A stretch of 64,000 nt of DNA from CAIWHR01 sp963836265 (GCA_963836265.1 CAWIIO010000001.1:310001-374000), one strand, 5' to 3'; shown: positions 43,940 through 53,687, counted from the stretch's first letter. The notes: generated by a model from the letters alone, not told the origin. Numbers and translations are program-made.

Positions 43940-45706
43940 TCACGCAAAGACCTGCTTCAGCGTCGCCTTGACGACGCCCGCGGCATCGGGATCGCCGCGC
44001 AGCAGCGCGGCGGTGAACTCGCGCATCTGCTTGAGCGAAACGTTCGGCACGAGCGGCGGGACATCGGGATCGGTGCGCACGTCGACGACGCACGGCCGCT
44101 GCTCCGCGAACGCGCGGTCCCAGGCCGGCCCGATCGCCTCGGGATCGTCGACGGAAATGCCGGCCAGGCCGATCAGCTCCGCGAAGCGGGCGAACGGAAC
44201 GTAGGGAAGATCCTGCGACGCGGCGAATTTCGGATCGCCCTCCATTACGCGCTGCTCCCACGTGACCTGGTTGAGGTCGCCGTTGTTGAGCACCAGCACG
44301 ATCAGCCGCGGGTCCGACCAGTTCCGCCAATACTTGGCGATCGTGACGAGTTCGGACATGCCGTTCATCTGCATCGCCCCGTCACCCGCCAGAGCCACGA
44401 CCGCGCGGTCCGGATAGGCGAACTTCGCGGCGATCGCGTAAGGAACGGCGGGTCCCATCGTCGCGAGGCCGCCGGAAAGCGACGCTTTCATGCCCCGGCG
44501 CAGCCGCACGTCGCGCGCGTACCAGTCGGTGCCCGAGCCGCTGTCCGCGGTGATGATGCAGTTGTCCGGCAGCCGCCGCGACAACTCCCAGAGCACGCGC
44601 TGCGGGTTGATCGGATCCGCAGCGACCTGAGCGCGCTCGTCGAGCGTATGCCACCATTCGCGCACGCCTTTCTCGATCCCGCTGCGCCATTGGCTCGGCG
44701 ACTTTTCGGTGAGCAGCGGCAGCAGCAGACGCAGCGTCTCGGCACTGTCGCCGACGAGGTTCACCTCCATCGGATAGCGCAGGCTGATCATCGCCGGGTC
44801 GCTGTCGATCTGCACCCCGCGCGCCTGGCCCTCCTCCGGCAGGAACTCCGAGTAGGGGAACCCCGAGCCGATCATCAGCAGCGTGTCGCAGTCCGTCATC
44901 AGCCGATAGCTCGGACGGGTGCCGAGCAGGCCGATTGCCCCCGTCACCCACGGCAGATCGTCGGGAACCGCGGCCTTGCCGAGCAGCGCTTTGGCCACAC
45001 CCGCCTGCAGGCGCTCGGCGACGGCGATGACTTCGTCGGTCGCGTGCAGCGCGCCGGCGCCGACCAGCATCGCCACGCGCTCGCCGGCGTTGAGAACGTC
45101 CGCCGCGCGCTGCAGCGCGTCGGGCAGCGGAACCGGGTGCGGATTGGCATAGCCCGCGCCCGAATGAACGGTGCCGTGTTCGCGCGGCGGCGCCTCCGCG
45201 TCCAACTCCTGGACATCGTTGGGCACGATGACGCATGCGGGGCTGCGCCGCGCCGCGGCGACGCGGAACGCCGAGTCGATCACGTGGCGCATCTGTGCGG
45301 GCGTCGTCACCATCTGCACGTATTCGTGAGCGACGTCCTTGAACAGCGACACCAGGTCGACCTCCTGCTGGTAATGGCCGCCCAGCGCCGCGCGGCGCTG
45401 CTGGCCGACGATCGCGACCACGGGCTGATGGTCGAGCAGCGCGTCGTACAGCCCGTTGAGGAGGTGGATCGCGCCCGGCCCCGAAGTCGCGAGGCAGACC
45501 CCGACTTCGCCAGTGAACTTGGCGTGCGCCGTGGCCATGAATGCCGCCATCTCCTCGTGCCGCGCCTGGACGAATTCGGGGTCGTTGCCGCTGCGGTTGA
45601 GCGCGCCCATGATCCCGTTGATGCCATCGCCGGGATAGCCGAAGATGCGGCGCACGCCCCACAGACGGAGACGTTGAACGAGGAAATCGCTGACGGTGTC
45701 GGCCAT
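43940..45706 (-). CDS. TPP-dependent enzyme, pyruvate oxidase/acetolactate synthase family
   Basis: A 588-residue protein with the three domains of the family. The N-terminal pyrimidine domain contains RRIFGYPGDGINGIMGAL and the catalytic Glu in QARHEEMAAFMA. The central FAD/nucleotide-like domain has VAMLVGAGALHATDEV. The C-terminal diphosphate domain has the motif ALAGDGAMQMNGMSEL...VLNNGDLN. The start ATG at 45706 follows GAGAGGAGCACGCC. PoxB-like pyruvate oxidase or another 2-oxoacid decarboxylase is likely; the substrate is not readable. It forms an operon with the enolase-superfamily gene. Confidence 0.93.
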   Translation of the reverse strand: MADTVSDFLVQRLRLWGVRRIFGYPGDGINGIMGALNRSGNDPEFVQARHEEMAAFMATAHAKFTGEVGVCLATSGPGAIHLLNGLYDALLDHQPVVAIVGQQRRAALGGHYQQEVDLVSLFKDVAHEYVQMVTTPAQMRHVIDSAFRVAAARRSPACVIVPNDVQELDAEAPPREHGTVHSGAGYANPHPVPLPDALQRAADVLNAGERVAMLVGAGALHATDEVIAVAERLQAGVAKALLGKAAVPDDLPWVTGAIGLLGTRPSYRLMTDCDTLLMIGSGFPYSEFLPEEGQARGVQIDSDPAMISLRYPMEVNLVGDSAETLRLLLPLLTEKSPSQWRSGIEKGVREWWHTLDERAQVAADPINPQRVLWELSRRLPDNCIITADSGSGTDWYARDVRLRRGMKASLSGGLATMGPAVPYAIAAKFAYPDRAVVALAGDGAMQMNGMSELVTIAKYWRNWSDPRLIVLVLNNGDLNQVTWEQRVMEGDPKFAASQDLPYVPFARFAELIGLAGISVDDPEAIGPAWDRAFAEQRPCVVDVRTDPDVPPLVPNVSLKQMREFTAALLRGDPDAAGVVKATLKQVFA

Positions 45707-45816
45707 GGCGTGCTCCTCTCGGCGACGAATGCGTTGACAGATACGATCATCGGCCGCGTGCGATAGTTCCACTCGGCCCCACCGCTCCTTCTGCTCGACC
45801 TCGACAACGACGCCGC

Positions 45817-46641
45817 CTAGACACGAGGGTCATCCGCACCTGCCACAACTTGCGCGTGGTTGAGAGCGGCGACGAGCGTCACCCCGCCGATGATGTTTCC
45901 CACCAGGCACGGCAGCGCGAATCCCAGAAGAACCCTGTCCCACGGGGCCTGGCCGAGGATCGCGGCCGTGAACGCGACAACGCCGCCCGCCACGACGTGA
46001 CTGAACTGGCCGAGGCCAATGACGTAGGTGATGATGACGACTACCCACACCCGCGCCGATTCCGCGAACGGCAAGACCCACACGATCAGGGCGATGAGCC
46101 ACCCGGCGAAAATGCCTCGGAGCACGACCGTTGCGAAGCCGGGCTCGACCGCAGCACGGCCGATTTCTGCGAATGCGCCCCGCGTTTCGGAATCGAACGC
46201 GCCGGTCCGCGCGGCGACCCACGCGACGAGGAAGGCGCCGATGAGATTGGCGGCAAGGACGATTCCCCACAGCCGTGCCACGTTCCACAGCGTCTTGCGG
46301 TTTCGGTGCTGAAGCAGCGGCAGGATCGGCGTCAGCGTGTTTTCGGTGAATAGCTGCTGCCGCCCCAGGATGACCACGAGAAAGCCGACGCTGTAGCCCA
46401 ACTTGGTCACCAGCGGAGTCCACTGGGCTCGAGGCAAGTGCGCCGTCAGCAATCCTTCGGCAATCATCGAAAACCCCATCGACAGCCCCGCTGCAAGACC
46501 AGACCAGAACAAGGCGGACGAAGGCCGGCCGAGCTCGCCCTCGCCCTCCGTCAAGACGGCTTTGTAGACGATTCGGCCACTCGGGGCGCTTCGCTCTTCG
46601 GCCTCCGCCTGATCGGTAATTTTTTTTTGCGTCCTTGGCAC
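45817..46641 (-). CDS. Formate/nitrite transporter (FNT) family channel
   Basis: A protein of about 274 residues from the GTG at 46641. A charged N-terminus (EAEERSAPSGRIVYKAVLTE) precedes the usual ALFWSGLAAGLSMGFSMIAE of the proteobacterial FNT branch. Six helices follow, with LFTENTLTPILPLLQHR, the FNT LFTENT signature. It conducts small monovalent anions such as formate or nitrite across the inner membrane. The start is uncertain: the frame stays open to 46962, and a run of nine A (minus strand) near codon 6 could hide a shift. It lies 110 bases upstream of the TPP-enzyme gene. Confidence 0.85.
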   Translation of the reverse strand: MPRTQKKITDQAEAEERSAPSGRIVYKAVLTEGEGELGRPSSALFWSGLAAGLSMGFSMIAEGLLTAHLPRAQWTPLVTKLGYSVGFLVVILGRQQLFTENTLTPILPLLQHRNRKTLWNVARLWGIVLAANLIGAFLVAWVAARTGAFDSETRGAFAEIGRAAVEPGFATVVLRGIFAGWLIALIVWVLPFAESARVWVVVIITYVIGLGQFSHVVAGGVVAFTAAILGQAPWDRVLLGFALPCLVGNIIGGVTLVAALNHAQVVAGADDPRV

Positions 46642-47025
46642 GGGATTCCCGTCAGCCGCGAGCGATCGCGGAGATCGATTGCAGCAATGCGGACGCCGCC
46701 CGCCGGCTGCGGTCGTATCGCTGACGCAAGCTCCGTGCCGATAGAAGTTCGTCGATGGACGATGGAAGTCGATCGGGTAATCGTCTGAATTCTCGTCGGT
46801 TCGTATCCCAGAAACCTCAGGGATGCGGAGCGCGGCGGCGAACCCGGTTTGTAAATATTGCTTTCCTGCCATCGGCAGCAGGCAGGATTTCCCGGCTCCA
46901 ACCTTCCCCGGCTCGTCGGCAGGGTCACTGCGCCGGGCCCGCGCCCGGCACGCTGAATCCATCGAGCCTTACCGAAAGGCGTGACAACTTGTTCCGGCGG
47001 GCGAGGGGGAAAATTCCGGAAAAGT
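46642..47025. other. Intergenic region without recognisable genes
   Basis: 384 bases between the FNT gene and the terminator of the peptidoglycan-binding gene; both neighbours are on the minus strand, so an FNT promoter should be here. No convincing hexamer pair or small gene was found. Confidence 0.4.
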
Positions 47026-47060
47026 AAAAAGCGCCGCAGCTCGCAAAGAAGCCGCGGCGC
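47026..47060 (-). terminator. Rho-independent terminator of the peptidoglycan-binding gene
   Basis: Read on the minus strand, a GC-rich stem (GCGCCGC at 47054-47060 region pairing with GCGGCGC at 47031-47037) encloses about 16 bases and is followed by five Ts (47030-47026). It lies 34 bases after the stop codon at 47095. Confidence 0.85.
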
Positions 47061-47094
47061 ATTCGAGCGCGCCCCTCCCGCGCGGCGCGTCCGG

Positions 47095-48096
47095 CTATTT
47101 GGTCTTCATCTCGGAGCTGTTGCCGGCGGTCTTGTGCGTGCCGTTATTGACGGAGGCGTTGGGAATGTCTGCCGACGTCCGCGCCGACGGCGAGACCCGG
47201 TCTTCACTCTGCTGGGAAACCCCCAGCGCCGAGACCGTCTGCGAGTCCAGCTCGCCGGTCTGTGGCAAGCCTTGTGCCTGCTGGAACTGACGCACGGCGT
47301 TTTTCGTGTTCGGGCCCATGACCCCGTCGGCCGTTCCAGCGTCATAGCCCTTTGCGTTCAAGGCTTCCTGCGCCGAGCGCACCGTTGCCGAGTTCTGCAG
47401 CGACGAGTCGCCATTTTGAGTTCCCGCCACGTCGCTGTTCTGCGTGAACGACGAGCCGGCGCTTTGAGTTCCCGCCATGTCGCTGCCGTTTTGAGTTCCC
47501 GACATGTCGCTTTGCTGCGAACGCGTCTCGTTCCTGTCGTTGTTCGCGATCGAGCGAGCCTGCGTTTTCGACGTCGCGTCGGCCGACGCCGAGGTGGACG
47601 ACGCCGGGGTGGACGACATCCGGCCGTCACCCTGCTGCGAAACGCCAAGGGCCGAGAGCGTTTGCTGGTCCAGGTTGCCGGTCTGCGGCAACCCTTGCGC
47701 CTGCTGGAACTGGCGCACGGCGCTTTCGGTGTTCGGGCCCACCACGCCGTCGGCGGTTCCGGCGTCATAGCCCTTCGCGTTCAACGCCTCCTGCGCGGAG
47801 CGCACGGTCGGCGAGCTTTCCGCCAAGCCGCTTTGCACACCTGACGTGCTCGAGCCATTTTCTCCCGTGGCCTTCGCTACGGCGGGGGCTTCGTAGTGGC
47901 CGGTGTACCCTCCCACACCTGCACCCACGGCCGCACCGACCGGTCCGCCGACGGCCGCGCCGACGACGGCTCCCCCGGTCGCACCCACGGCAGTGCCCTT
48001 TTCCGTTTGGTCCATCGAGTGCCAGGTCGAGCACGCTGCCAGCATCGAAACCAGCGCCAGCGCGGTGCTTCCTCGAACGATGTGCCATGCATTCAT
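47095..48096 (-). CDS. Lipoprotein with glycine zipper and two peptidoglycan-binding domains
   Basis: A 333-residue protein. The ATG at 48096 follows GGAGGAGATCC. The lipoprotein signal ends in LAAC. A glycine-zipper segment (AVGATGGAVVGAAVGGPVGA and onwards) may insert in a membrane. Two almost identical PG_binding_1 domains follow, each with TVRSAQEALNAKGYDAGTAD and FQQAQGLPQTG. They are separated by about 90 residues of a Ser/Thr/Gln/Asn-rich linker with short SGTQNGSDMAGTQ-like repeats. It likely anchors the outer membrane or a partner to peptidoglycan. Its own terminator is at 47026-47060. Confidence 0.9.
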   Translation of the reverse strand: MNAWHIVRGSTALALVSMLAACSTWHSMDQTEKGTAVGATGGAVVGAAVGGPVGAAVGAGVGGYTGHYEAPAVAKATGENGSSTSGVQSGLAESSPTVRSAQEALNAKGYDAGTADGVVGPNTESAVRQFQQAQGLPQTGNLDQQTLSALGVSQQGDGRMSSTPASSTSASADATSKTQARSIANNDRNETRSQQSDMSGTQNGSDMAGTQSAGSSFTQNSDVAGTQNGDSSLQNSATVRSAQEALNAKGYDAGTADGVMGPNTKNAVRQFQQAQGLPQTGELDSQTVSALGVSQQSEDRVSPSARTSADIPNASVNNGTHKTAGNSSEMKTK

Positions 48097-48715
48097 AGTG
48101 GATCTCCTCCGGTTGGTGGCTCGAAACGGTTCGTTGAATCTCACGATCCTCGGCCAGATATGAAAGGCGCGCTTGGTGCTGCGCGCACCCGGCCGTTCCG
48201 CGCCGGGATGACCGTCAATATCCACGGTCCTCCGCAGCGACAAAATCGGTCGACTCTGATTGCGTTGTAGGGAAACGTAACGCGCTCCCGAATTGCCGCC
48301 TCGGTTGCGAGCGCAGGTCCGGATGCATGCTCGCGCGGTCGCTGGACCGCGTGCGTACAGGGCCGCACCTTCGGCGATACACGAAACCTCAACGGTTCGG
48401 GGCGCGCCGCGGATTCGCGCCCGATCGACTCACACCCCCGGGTCGCGAGCGGGCGCTTGTAAGTCTTACAAGCGATGCCTGCGGCCTTTCCGCTGCCCGT
48501 CTTCGGATCGTCGACTCGTGCGCGCGCGATCGCGGACCGGGCAACTTTCGATGGCGCTTCGCGGTCTGACGTTTCCGAGCGACTGGCGCGGGCATCGCAA
48601 TCGCACGGAGTGCCGTCGGGGCGCGCTCTAGCGTGCACGGGGTCGAAGCGCGCGACCTCAGTCGGGTACGGGCAAGTTTTGCGTCAAGACAAACGGACCG
48701 CCTCCTGGACGAGCG
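48097..48715. other. Long intergenic region upstream of the respiratory operon
   Basis: 619 bases between divergent genes. It must hold the promoters of the peptidoglycan-binding gene and of the large respiratory operon. The one clear structure is the 21-bp palindrome at 48454-48474. I found no credible small gene and no clear promoter hexamers. Confidence 0.5.
48454..48474. promoter_or_regulatory. 21-bp palindrome upstream of the respiratory operon
   Basis: Perfect 10-bp arms CGCTTGTAAG/CTTACAAGCG around a single T. It lies 241 bases before the actA start, and its AT-rich core stands out in GC-rich surroundings. The shape is that of an operator for a dimeric regulator; the one-base spacer makes a terminator hairpin impossible. 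Confidence 0.6.
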
Positions 48716-49363
48716 ATGGCGCAGCTTTTCCATCCACGCTTCGGATTTCTGTGCCGGCTGAGCCTGCTCGCCGTGGCGTTGGCCGTGGTCGCGCTGATTC
48801 TGTTGTGGCGTGCGGCGATGGCCTATCCCGCTCGCGTGAACGAGGCCCTCGAGCAGGCGGTGCCGTTCAGCCACAAGCATCACGTCGGCGATGACGGGAT
48901 CGACTGCCGCTATTGCCACGTCGCCGTCGAGACCTCGGCGTTTGCGGGCATCCCGTCGGTGTCGACCTGCATGACCTGTCACTCGCAGTTGTACACCGAC
49001 CAGCCGATGCTCGCCCCGCTTCTCCGGTCGTCGCTGACCGGCATCGCGCTCCGCTGGCAGCGCCTGTATTCGCTGCCCGATTTCGTCTACTTCAACCACA
49101 GTATCCACGTTGCCAAGGGCGTCGGCTGCGCGACCTGCCACGGGGAGGTCGACCGGATGCCGCTCACCGCACGCGTGGCACCGCTCACGATGCAATGGTG
49201 CCTCGATTGCCACCGCGATCCGGCGCGCTACCTGCGGCCTCGCGACCAGGTGTTCAATCTCCACTGGCGCGCCGACGATCAGCTCGCGCTCGGGACCGCG
49301 CTGATGCGCGAGTATCACGTCGACACGCGGCGGCTCACGAATTGCTCCGTATGCCATCGCTAA
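48716..49363 (+). CDS. actA: Alternative complex III, pentahaem cytochrome c subunit ActA
   Basis: A 215-residue protein with one N-terminal membrane helix (about residues 13-31), then a periplasmic domain with five CxxCH sites starting at residues 64, 85, 138, 162 and 210. The last, CSVCHR, is the very C-terminus. Five haems and one anchor match ActA of alternative complex III (ACIII), which replaces the bc1 complex in oxidising quinol and passing electrons to cytochromes or an oxidase. The actB gene begins inside its last codons (13-base overlap). Confidence 0.95.
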   Translation: MAQLFHPRFGFLCRLSLLAVALAVVALILLWRAAMAYPARVNEALEQAVPFSHKHHVGDDGIDCRYCHVAVETSAFAGIPSVSTCMTCHSQLYTDQPMLAPLLRSSLTGIALRWQRLYSLPDFVYFNHSIHVAKGVGCATCHGEVDRMPLTARVAPLTMQWCLDCHRDPARYLRPRDQVFNLHWRADDQLALGTALMREYHVDTRRLTNCSVCHR

Positions 49364-52320
49364 CGCCTCTCCGCCAGCAAGATGGCGAGGCCCCGGCCGG
49401 CGCCGCGTTGCGCGCGCCCGTCTTCTGGCGCAGCCTCGAGGAGCTCGCCGACGGCGAGGACTTCCGGCGCTGGCTGCGCGAGCAGCCCCCGCATCTCGCC
49501 GAGGCGTTCGCACTCGATCGCCGTCGCTTTCTCAAGCTGCTCGGAGCGCCGCTTGCGCTCGCCGGGCTCGCCTCGTGCGGCCGGCCACCTCGGGAAGAGA
49601 TCGTTCCCTACGTGCATGCGCCGCCGGGTCAGACCGACGGGCTGCCGCGCTACTTCGCCACGACGCTTCCTCGCGAAGGCTATGCGCTGGGCGTTCTGGT
49701 GGAGAGCAACATGGGTCGGCCGACCAAGGTGGAAGGTAACGCCCTGCATCCGGCGAGTCTCGGTGCCACCGATACCTTCGCGCAGGCCGCGGTGCTCCAG
49801 CTGTGGGATCCGGACCGCTCGCCGACGGTTTTGCACCGTGGCGAGACGGCGACCCGCGACGACTTCGCGGCGGCGTTTTTGCGCGTCACGAACGGGCTCG
49901 ACCGCACTCGCGGCGCAGGCCTCCACGTGCTCACGGGGGCCGTAACCTCACCGACGCTGTCGGCGCAGCTCGATGCGCTGCTGCAAAGATACCCTGGCGC
50001 CCGCTGGTACGTGCACCGGCCAGCCGCGAGCGGCCATGGTTACGACGGCGCGAAGCTCGCCTTCGGCGCGCCCCTTTCGACCCGACTGCGTCTCGATCGT
50101 GCAAAGGTCGTCGTCGCGCTCGATGCCGATTTCCTCGCGGACCCGATGGCAGGAGTGCGCTACGCGCGCGACTATGCCGGCGCGCGCTCGGGCGAAGACA
50201 CGCGAGGTGCACGCAGCCGCATGTACGTCGTCGAAGCAACGCCTTCGCTGACGGGCGCGGCGGCCGACCACCGCTTGCGGCTCGAATCACCGCGCATCGC
50301 ACGCTTTGCCGGACGGCTCGCCCGGCGCCTCGAGGTGCCGATCGAAGTTGCGGGCACGGCGGACGCGCGCGAGGCGCGCTGGCTCGACGCGCTCGCCGGC
50401 GACCTGCGCGCAAATCGCGGCGCATCGCTTGTCATCGCCGGACCTTGTCAGCCGCCGTGGCTGCACGCGCTGTGTCATCTGCTGAACGCATCGCTCGGCA
50501 ACGTCGGCAGCACGATCGAATTCACCGAGCCGGTGGAAAGGCTGCCCGGCGACGAGGACACGCTGCCGAGACTGGTGGAGAGGATGCGCGCCGGCGAGGT
50601 CGACACGCTCGTGATCCTCGATCGCAATCCGGCCTACGACGCCCCTGCCGATCTGCGCTTTGCCGACGCGATGCAGCGCGTCGAGCACGTCGTTCACTTG
50701 GGCCTCTATCGCGACGAGACCGGCGCGCTCGCGGAATGGCACCTGCCGCTCGCCCATCCGCTGGAGGCGTGGTCGGACGCCCGCGCCTACGATGGCAGCG
50801 CGAGCCTCGCGCAGCCGCTGATCGCGCCCCGCTACGACGCAATTTCGATGCACGAGCTCCTCGCGCTGATGCTCGCCGACGAGTTGCGCGAAGGCCGTGA
50901 CCTGGTGCGCAGGCAGTGGTGGCAGCGGTTGCCGGACGACGCAAGCTGGAACCGGGCACTGCAAGAAGGTGTCATCGCGGACACCGCGTTTCCCGCACGC
51001 GCCGTTTCGGCACGAAGCGATTTTCTGCCGCAGATCGTGCTCGAGGAAACGGACGGCGCGGCACTCGAACTCCTGTTTCGCCCCGACCCGACGGTCGGCG
51101 ACGGCGCCTGGTCCAACAACGCGTGGCTGCAGGAGCTGCCAAAGCCGCTAACGCAACTGACCTGGGGCAACGCCGCGTGCGTGAGCCCTGCGCTCGCCGC
51201 GCAGCGTCAGCTCGTGAATGGGGACATCGTCGAGCTGCAGCTTTCCGGGCGCATGCTGAGCGTGCCGGTGTGGATCATGCCCGGCCAGGCCGCCCACAGC
51301 GTCACGCTCCACTTGGGCTACGGGCGGCGAAGGGCCGGCAGCGTCGGTGACGGGCAGGGCTTCGATGCGTATGCGCTCCGCGATTCTGCCGCGCTCTGGA
51401 ATACGCGCGGACTCGAGCTGCGGAAAGTGGGCGGCCATCACGAGCTCGCCGCGACCCAGCATCATTTCGACATGGAAGGCCGCGACTTCGTCCGGGTCGC
51501 AACGCTCGCGCAATTCCTCGGCGACCCCCACTTCGCGACGGCGCCGGACGACCGCCGCGGGAAGCCGAAGAGCCTCTACCCGGACTATCCGCCGGGAGAA
51601 TACGCCTGGGGAATGAGCATCGATCTCGATGCCTGCATCGGATGCAAGGCCTGCACGATCGCCTGTCAGGCCGAAAACAACATCCCGGTCGTCGGCAAGG
51701 ATCAGGTGCGGCGTGGCCGCGAGATGCACTGGATCCGCGTCGACCGCTATTACGAAGGCGGTGCGGACGACCCGCGAACCTATTCGCAACCCGTGCCTTG
51801 CATGATGTGCGAGCACGCGCCGTGCGAGCTCGTGTGCCCCGTCGGCGCCACCGTGCACGACGACGAAGGGCTCAACCTCCAGGTCTACAACCGCTGTGTC
51901 GGCACGCGCTTTTGCTCCAACAACTGTCCGTACAAGGTACGCCGCTTCAACTTCCTCCAATACGTGAATCCTTCGCAGCCGACACTCGATGCGCAGCGCA
52001 ACCCGGAAGTGACGGTGCGGCGGCGCGGCGTGATGGAGAAATGCACCTACTGCATCCAGCGGATCGAGGCGGCCCACATCGAGGCGGACAAGGAAGGCCG
52101 CAGGATCCGCGACGGCGAAGTGCTGACCGCCTGCCAGGCGGCCTGCCCGACGCAGGCCATTCGCTTCGGCGACACCTCCGATCCGCAGTCGGACGTCGCC
52201 CGGGCCAAGGCGTCGCCGCGCGACTACGTGATGCTGGGCGAGCTCAACACGCGCCCGCGCACCAGCTACCAGGCGCGCCTGCGCAATCCCAATCCCGCGC
52301 TGGCGGACGACGCCGCATGA
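49351..52320 (+). CDS. actB: Alternative complex III, Fe-S and molybdopterin-like subunit ActB
   Basis: A 989-residue subunit. The N-terminal RRRFLKLLGAPLALAGLASC contains a Tat-like twin Arg and a lipobox-like Cys. Residues to about 700 form a molybdopterin-oxidoreductase-like domain (B1) without a visible cofactor-ligand Cys motif, as known for ActB. The C-terminal ferredoxin part (B2, about 750-990) has four cysteine groups: CIGCKACTIACQ, CMMCEHAPCELVCP, CVGTRFCSNNCPY and CTYCIQRIE with CQAACPTQA. These bind three [4Fe-4S] and one [3Fe-4S] cluster in the family. It overlaps actA by 13 bases and actC by 4. Confidence 0.95.
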   Translation: MPSLTPLRQQDGEAPAGAALRAPVFWRSLEELADGEDFRRWLREQPPHLAEAFALDRRRFLKLLGAPLALAGLASCGRPPREEIVPYVHAPPGQTDGLPRYFATTLPREGYALGVLVESNMGRPTKVEGNALHPASLGATDTFAQAAVLQLWDPDRSPTVLHRGETATRDDFAAAFLRVTNGLDRTRGAGLHVLTGAVTSPTLSAQLDALLQRYPGARWYVHRPAASGHGYDGAKLAFGAPLSTRLRLDRAKVVVALDADFLADPMAGVRYARDYAGARSGEDTRGARSRMYVVEATPSLTGAAADHRLRLESPRIARFAGRLARRLEVPIEVAGTADAREARWLDALAGDLRANRGASLVIAGPCQPPWLHALCHLLNASLGNVGSTIEFTEPVERLPGDEDTLPRLVERMRAGEVDTLVILDRNPAYDAPADLRFADAMQRVEHVVHLGLYRDETGALAEWHLPLAHPLEAWSDARAYDGSASLAQPLIAPRYDAISMHELLALMLADELREGRDLVRRQWWQRLPDDASWNRALQEGVIADTAFPARAVSARSDFLPQIVLEETDGAALELLFRPDPTVGDGAWSNNAWLQELPKPLTQLTWGNAACVSPALAAQRQLVNGDIVELQLSGRMLSVPVWIMPGQAAHSVTLHLGYGRRRAGSVGDGQGFDAYALRDSAALWNTRGLELRKVGGHHELAATQHHFDMEGRDFVRVATLAQFLGDPHFATAPDDRRGKPKSLYPDYPPGEYAWGMSIDLDACIGCKACTIACQAENNIPVVGKDQVRRGREMHWIRVDRYYEGGADDPRTYSQPVPCMMCEHAPCELVCPVGATVHDDEGLNLQVYNRCVGTRFCSNNCPYKVRRFNFLQYVNPSQPTLDAQRNPEVTVRRRGVMEKCTYCIQRIEAAHIEADKEGRRIRDGEVLTACQAACPTQAIRFGDTSDPQSDVARAKASPRDYVMLGELNTRPRTSYQARLRNPNPALADDAA

Positions 52321-53687
52321 TCACGATCCCGGACAACGCGGCGCTGCCGCCGGTGCTGGCCCCTGCGCAGACCTACGCCTCGGTCAGCGACCGGATCAGC
52401 ACGATCGTTCTCGAGCGCCCCTTCCGCGGGCGCTGGCTCGCCGGGCTCGCCGGCGCGCTCATCCTGACTGTCGGGCTCGCGCTTTGCATCGGCTGGCTTC
52501 TATACCGAGGGGTCGGCATCTGGGGCATCAACATTCCCGTCGCGTGGGGCTTCGCGCTCTGCAACTACGTCTGGTGGATCGGGATCGGCATGGGCGGTAC
52601 CTTCATCTCGGGCGCGCTGTATCTGGCCCGCAAGGACTGGCGAACCTCGATCAATCGCTACGCGGAGGCCATGACCGTGTTCGCAGTCTCGGTGTCGGGA
52701 ATCTTTCCGATCCTTCATCTCGGCCGGCCGTGGTTCTTCTACTGGCTTTTCCCCTATCCGGACGTGATGGACGTGTGGCCGCAATGGCGAAGCTCGCTGG
52801 AGTGGGATTTCTTCGCGATCCTCGCGTACCTGACCGTGTCGATCCTGTACTGGTACGTCGGCATGATTCCCGACCTCGCGACGCTGCGCGATCGCGCGCC
52901 GACGCTCGCGCGAGCGCGCTTTTACGGCTTTCTCGCTCTGGGCTGGCGGGGCGAGGCGACGCAGTGGCGGCGCTTCGAAACGCTGACGCTGCTGCTCGCG
53001 GGGCTCGCGGTGCCGCTCGTCTTCTCGGTTCACAGCATGGTGGCGCTGGACTTTTCCGAAGGTCTCGTGCCCGGCTGGCACACGGCGATCTTCCCGCCGT
53101 TCTTCGTCGCCGGCGCGCTGTTCTCGGGCTTCGCGATGGTCCTCGTGCTGGGCATCCCGATGCGACGCGCGCTCGGGCTCGAGGCGTACATCACCGACCG
53201 TCATCTCGCCAACATGGGCAAGGTGATGCTGGCGGCCGGCCTCGTCGTCGATTACAGCTACCTCGCGGAGATCTTCACCGCCTTCTACAGCATGGATCGC
53301 TACGAGATCGCGCTCGTCGTCCACCGGATCTCGGGGCCGTACGCGTGGGTCTTCTGGGCGACGATCGCCTGCAACGTCGTCGCGATCCAGCTCCTGTGGC
53401 TCGCCCGCGTCCGCCGCAATGCCGTCGCGCTGTTCGTGATCGCGCTCCTGGTGCTGATCGGCATGTGGCTCGAGCGCTTCATGCTCGTCATCACCGCGCT
53501 GTATCGCGATTTCATCCCGTCAAGCTGGGGGATGTTCTATCCGACGTTCTGGGACATCGCGTTCCTTCTGTGCTCCGTCGGGCTCTTCTTCGCGATGTTC
53601 CTGCTGTTCGTGCGCCTGCTTCCGGTCGCGTCGATGTTCGAGTTGCGCAAGCTCGTGCACAAGCGCCGGCGCGTCGGGACCTCGTGA
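52317..53687 (+). CDS. actC: Alternative complex III, NrfD-like membrane subunit ActC
   Basis: A 456-residue integral membrane protein with about ten helices, of the NrfD/PsrC family. Conserved segments include NYVWWIGIGMGGTFISGALY near residue 82 and FPILHLGRPWFFYWLFPYP near 130, which lies at the quinol-binding side in ACIII. The His of ILHLGRP is a conserved site residue. It starts within the actB stop (ATGA) and ends in the actD start, so translation is coupled on both sides. Confidence 0.96.
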   Translation: MITIPDNAALPPVLAPAQTYASVSDRISTIVLERPFRGRWLAGLAGALILTVGLALCIGWLLYRGVGIWGINIPVAWGFALCNYVWWIGIGMGGTFISGALYLARKDWRTSINRYAEAMTVFAVSVSGIFPILHLGRPWFFYWLFPYPDVMDVWPQWRSSLEWDFFAILAYLTVSILYWYVGMIPDLATLRDRAPTLARARFYGFLALGWRGEATQWRRFETLTLLLAGLAVPLVFSVHSMVALDFSEGLVPGWHTAIFPPFFVAGALFSGFAMVLVLGIPMRRALGLEAYITDRHLANMGKVMLAAGLVVDYSYLAEIFTAFYSMDRYEIALVVHRISGPYAWVFWATIACNVVAIQLLWLARVRRNAVALFVIALLVLIGMWLERFMLVITALYRDFIPSSWGMFYPTFWDIAFLLCSVGLFFAMFLLFVRLLPVASMFELRKLVHKRRRVGTS

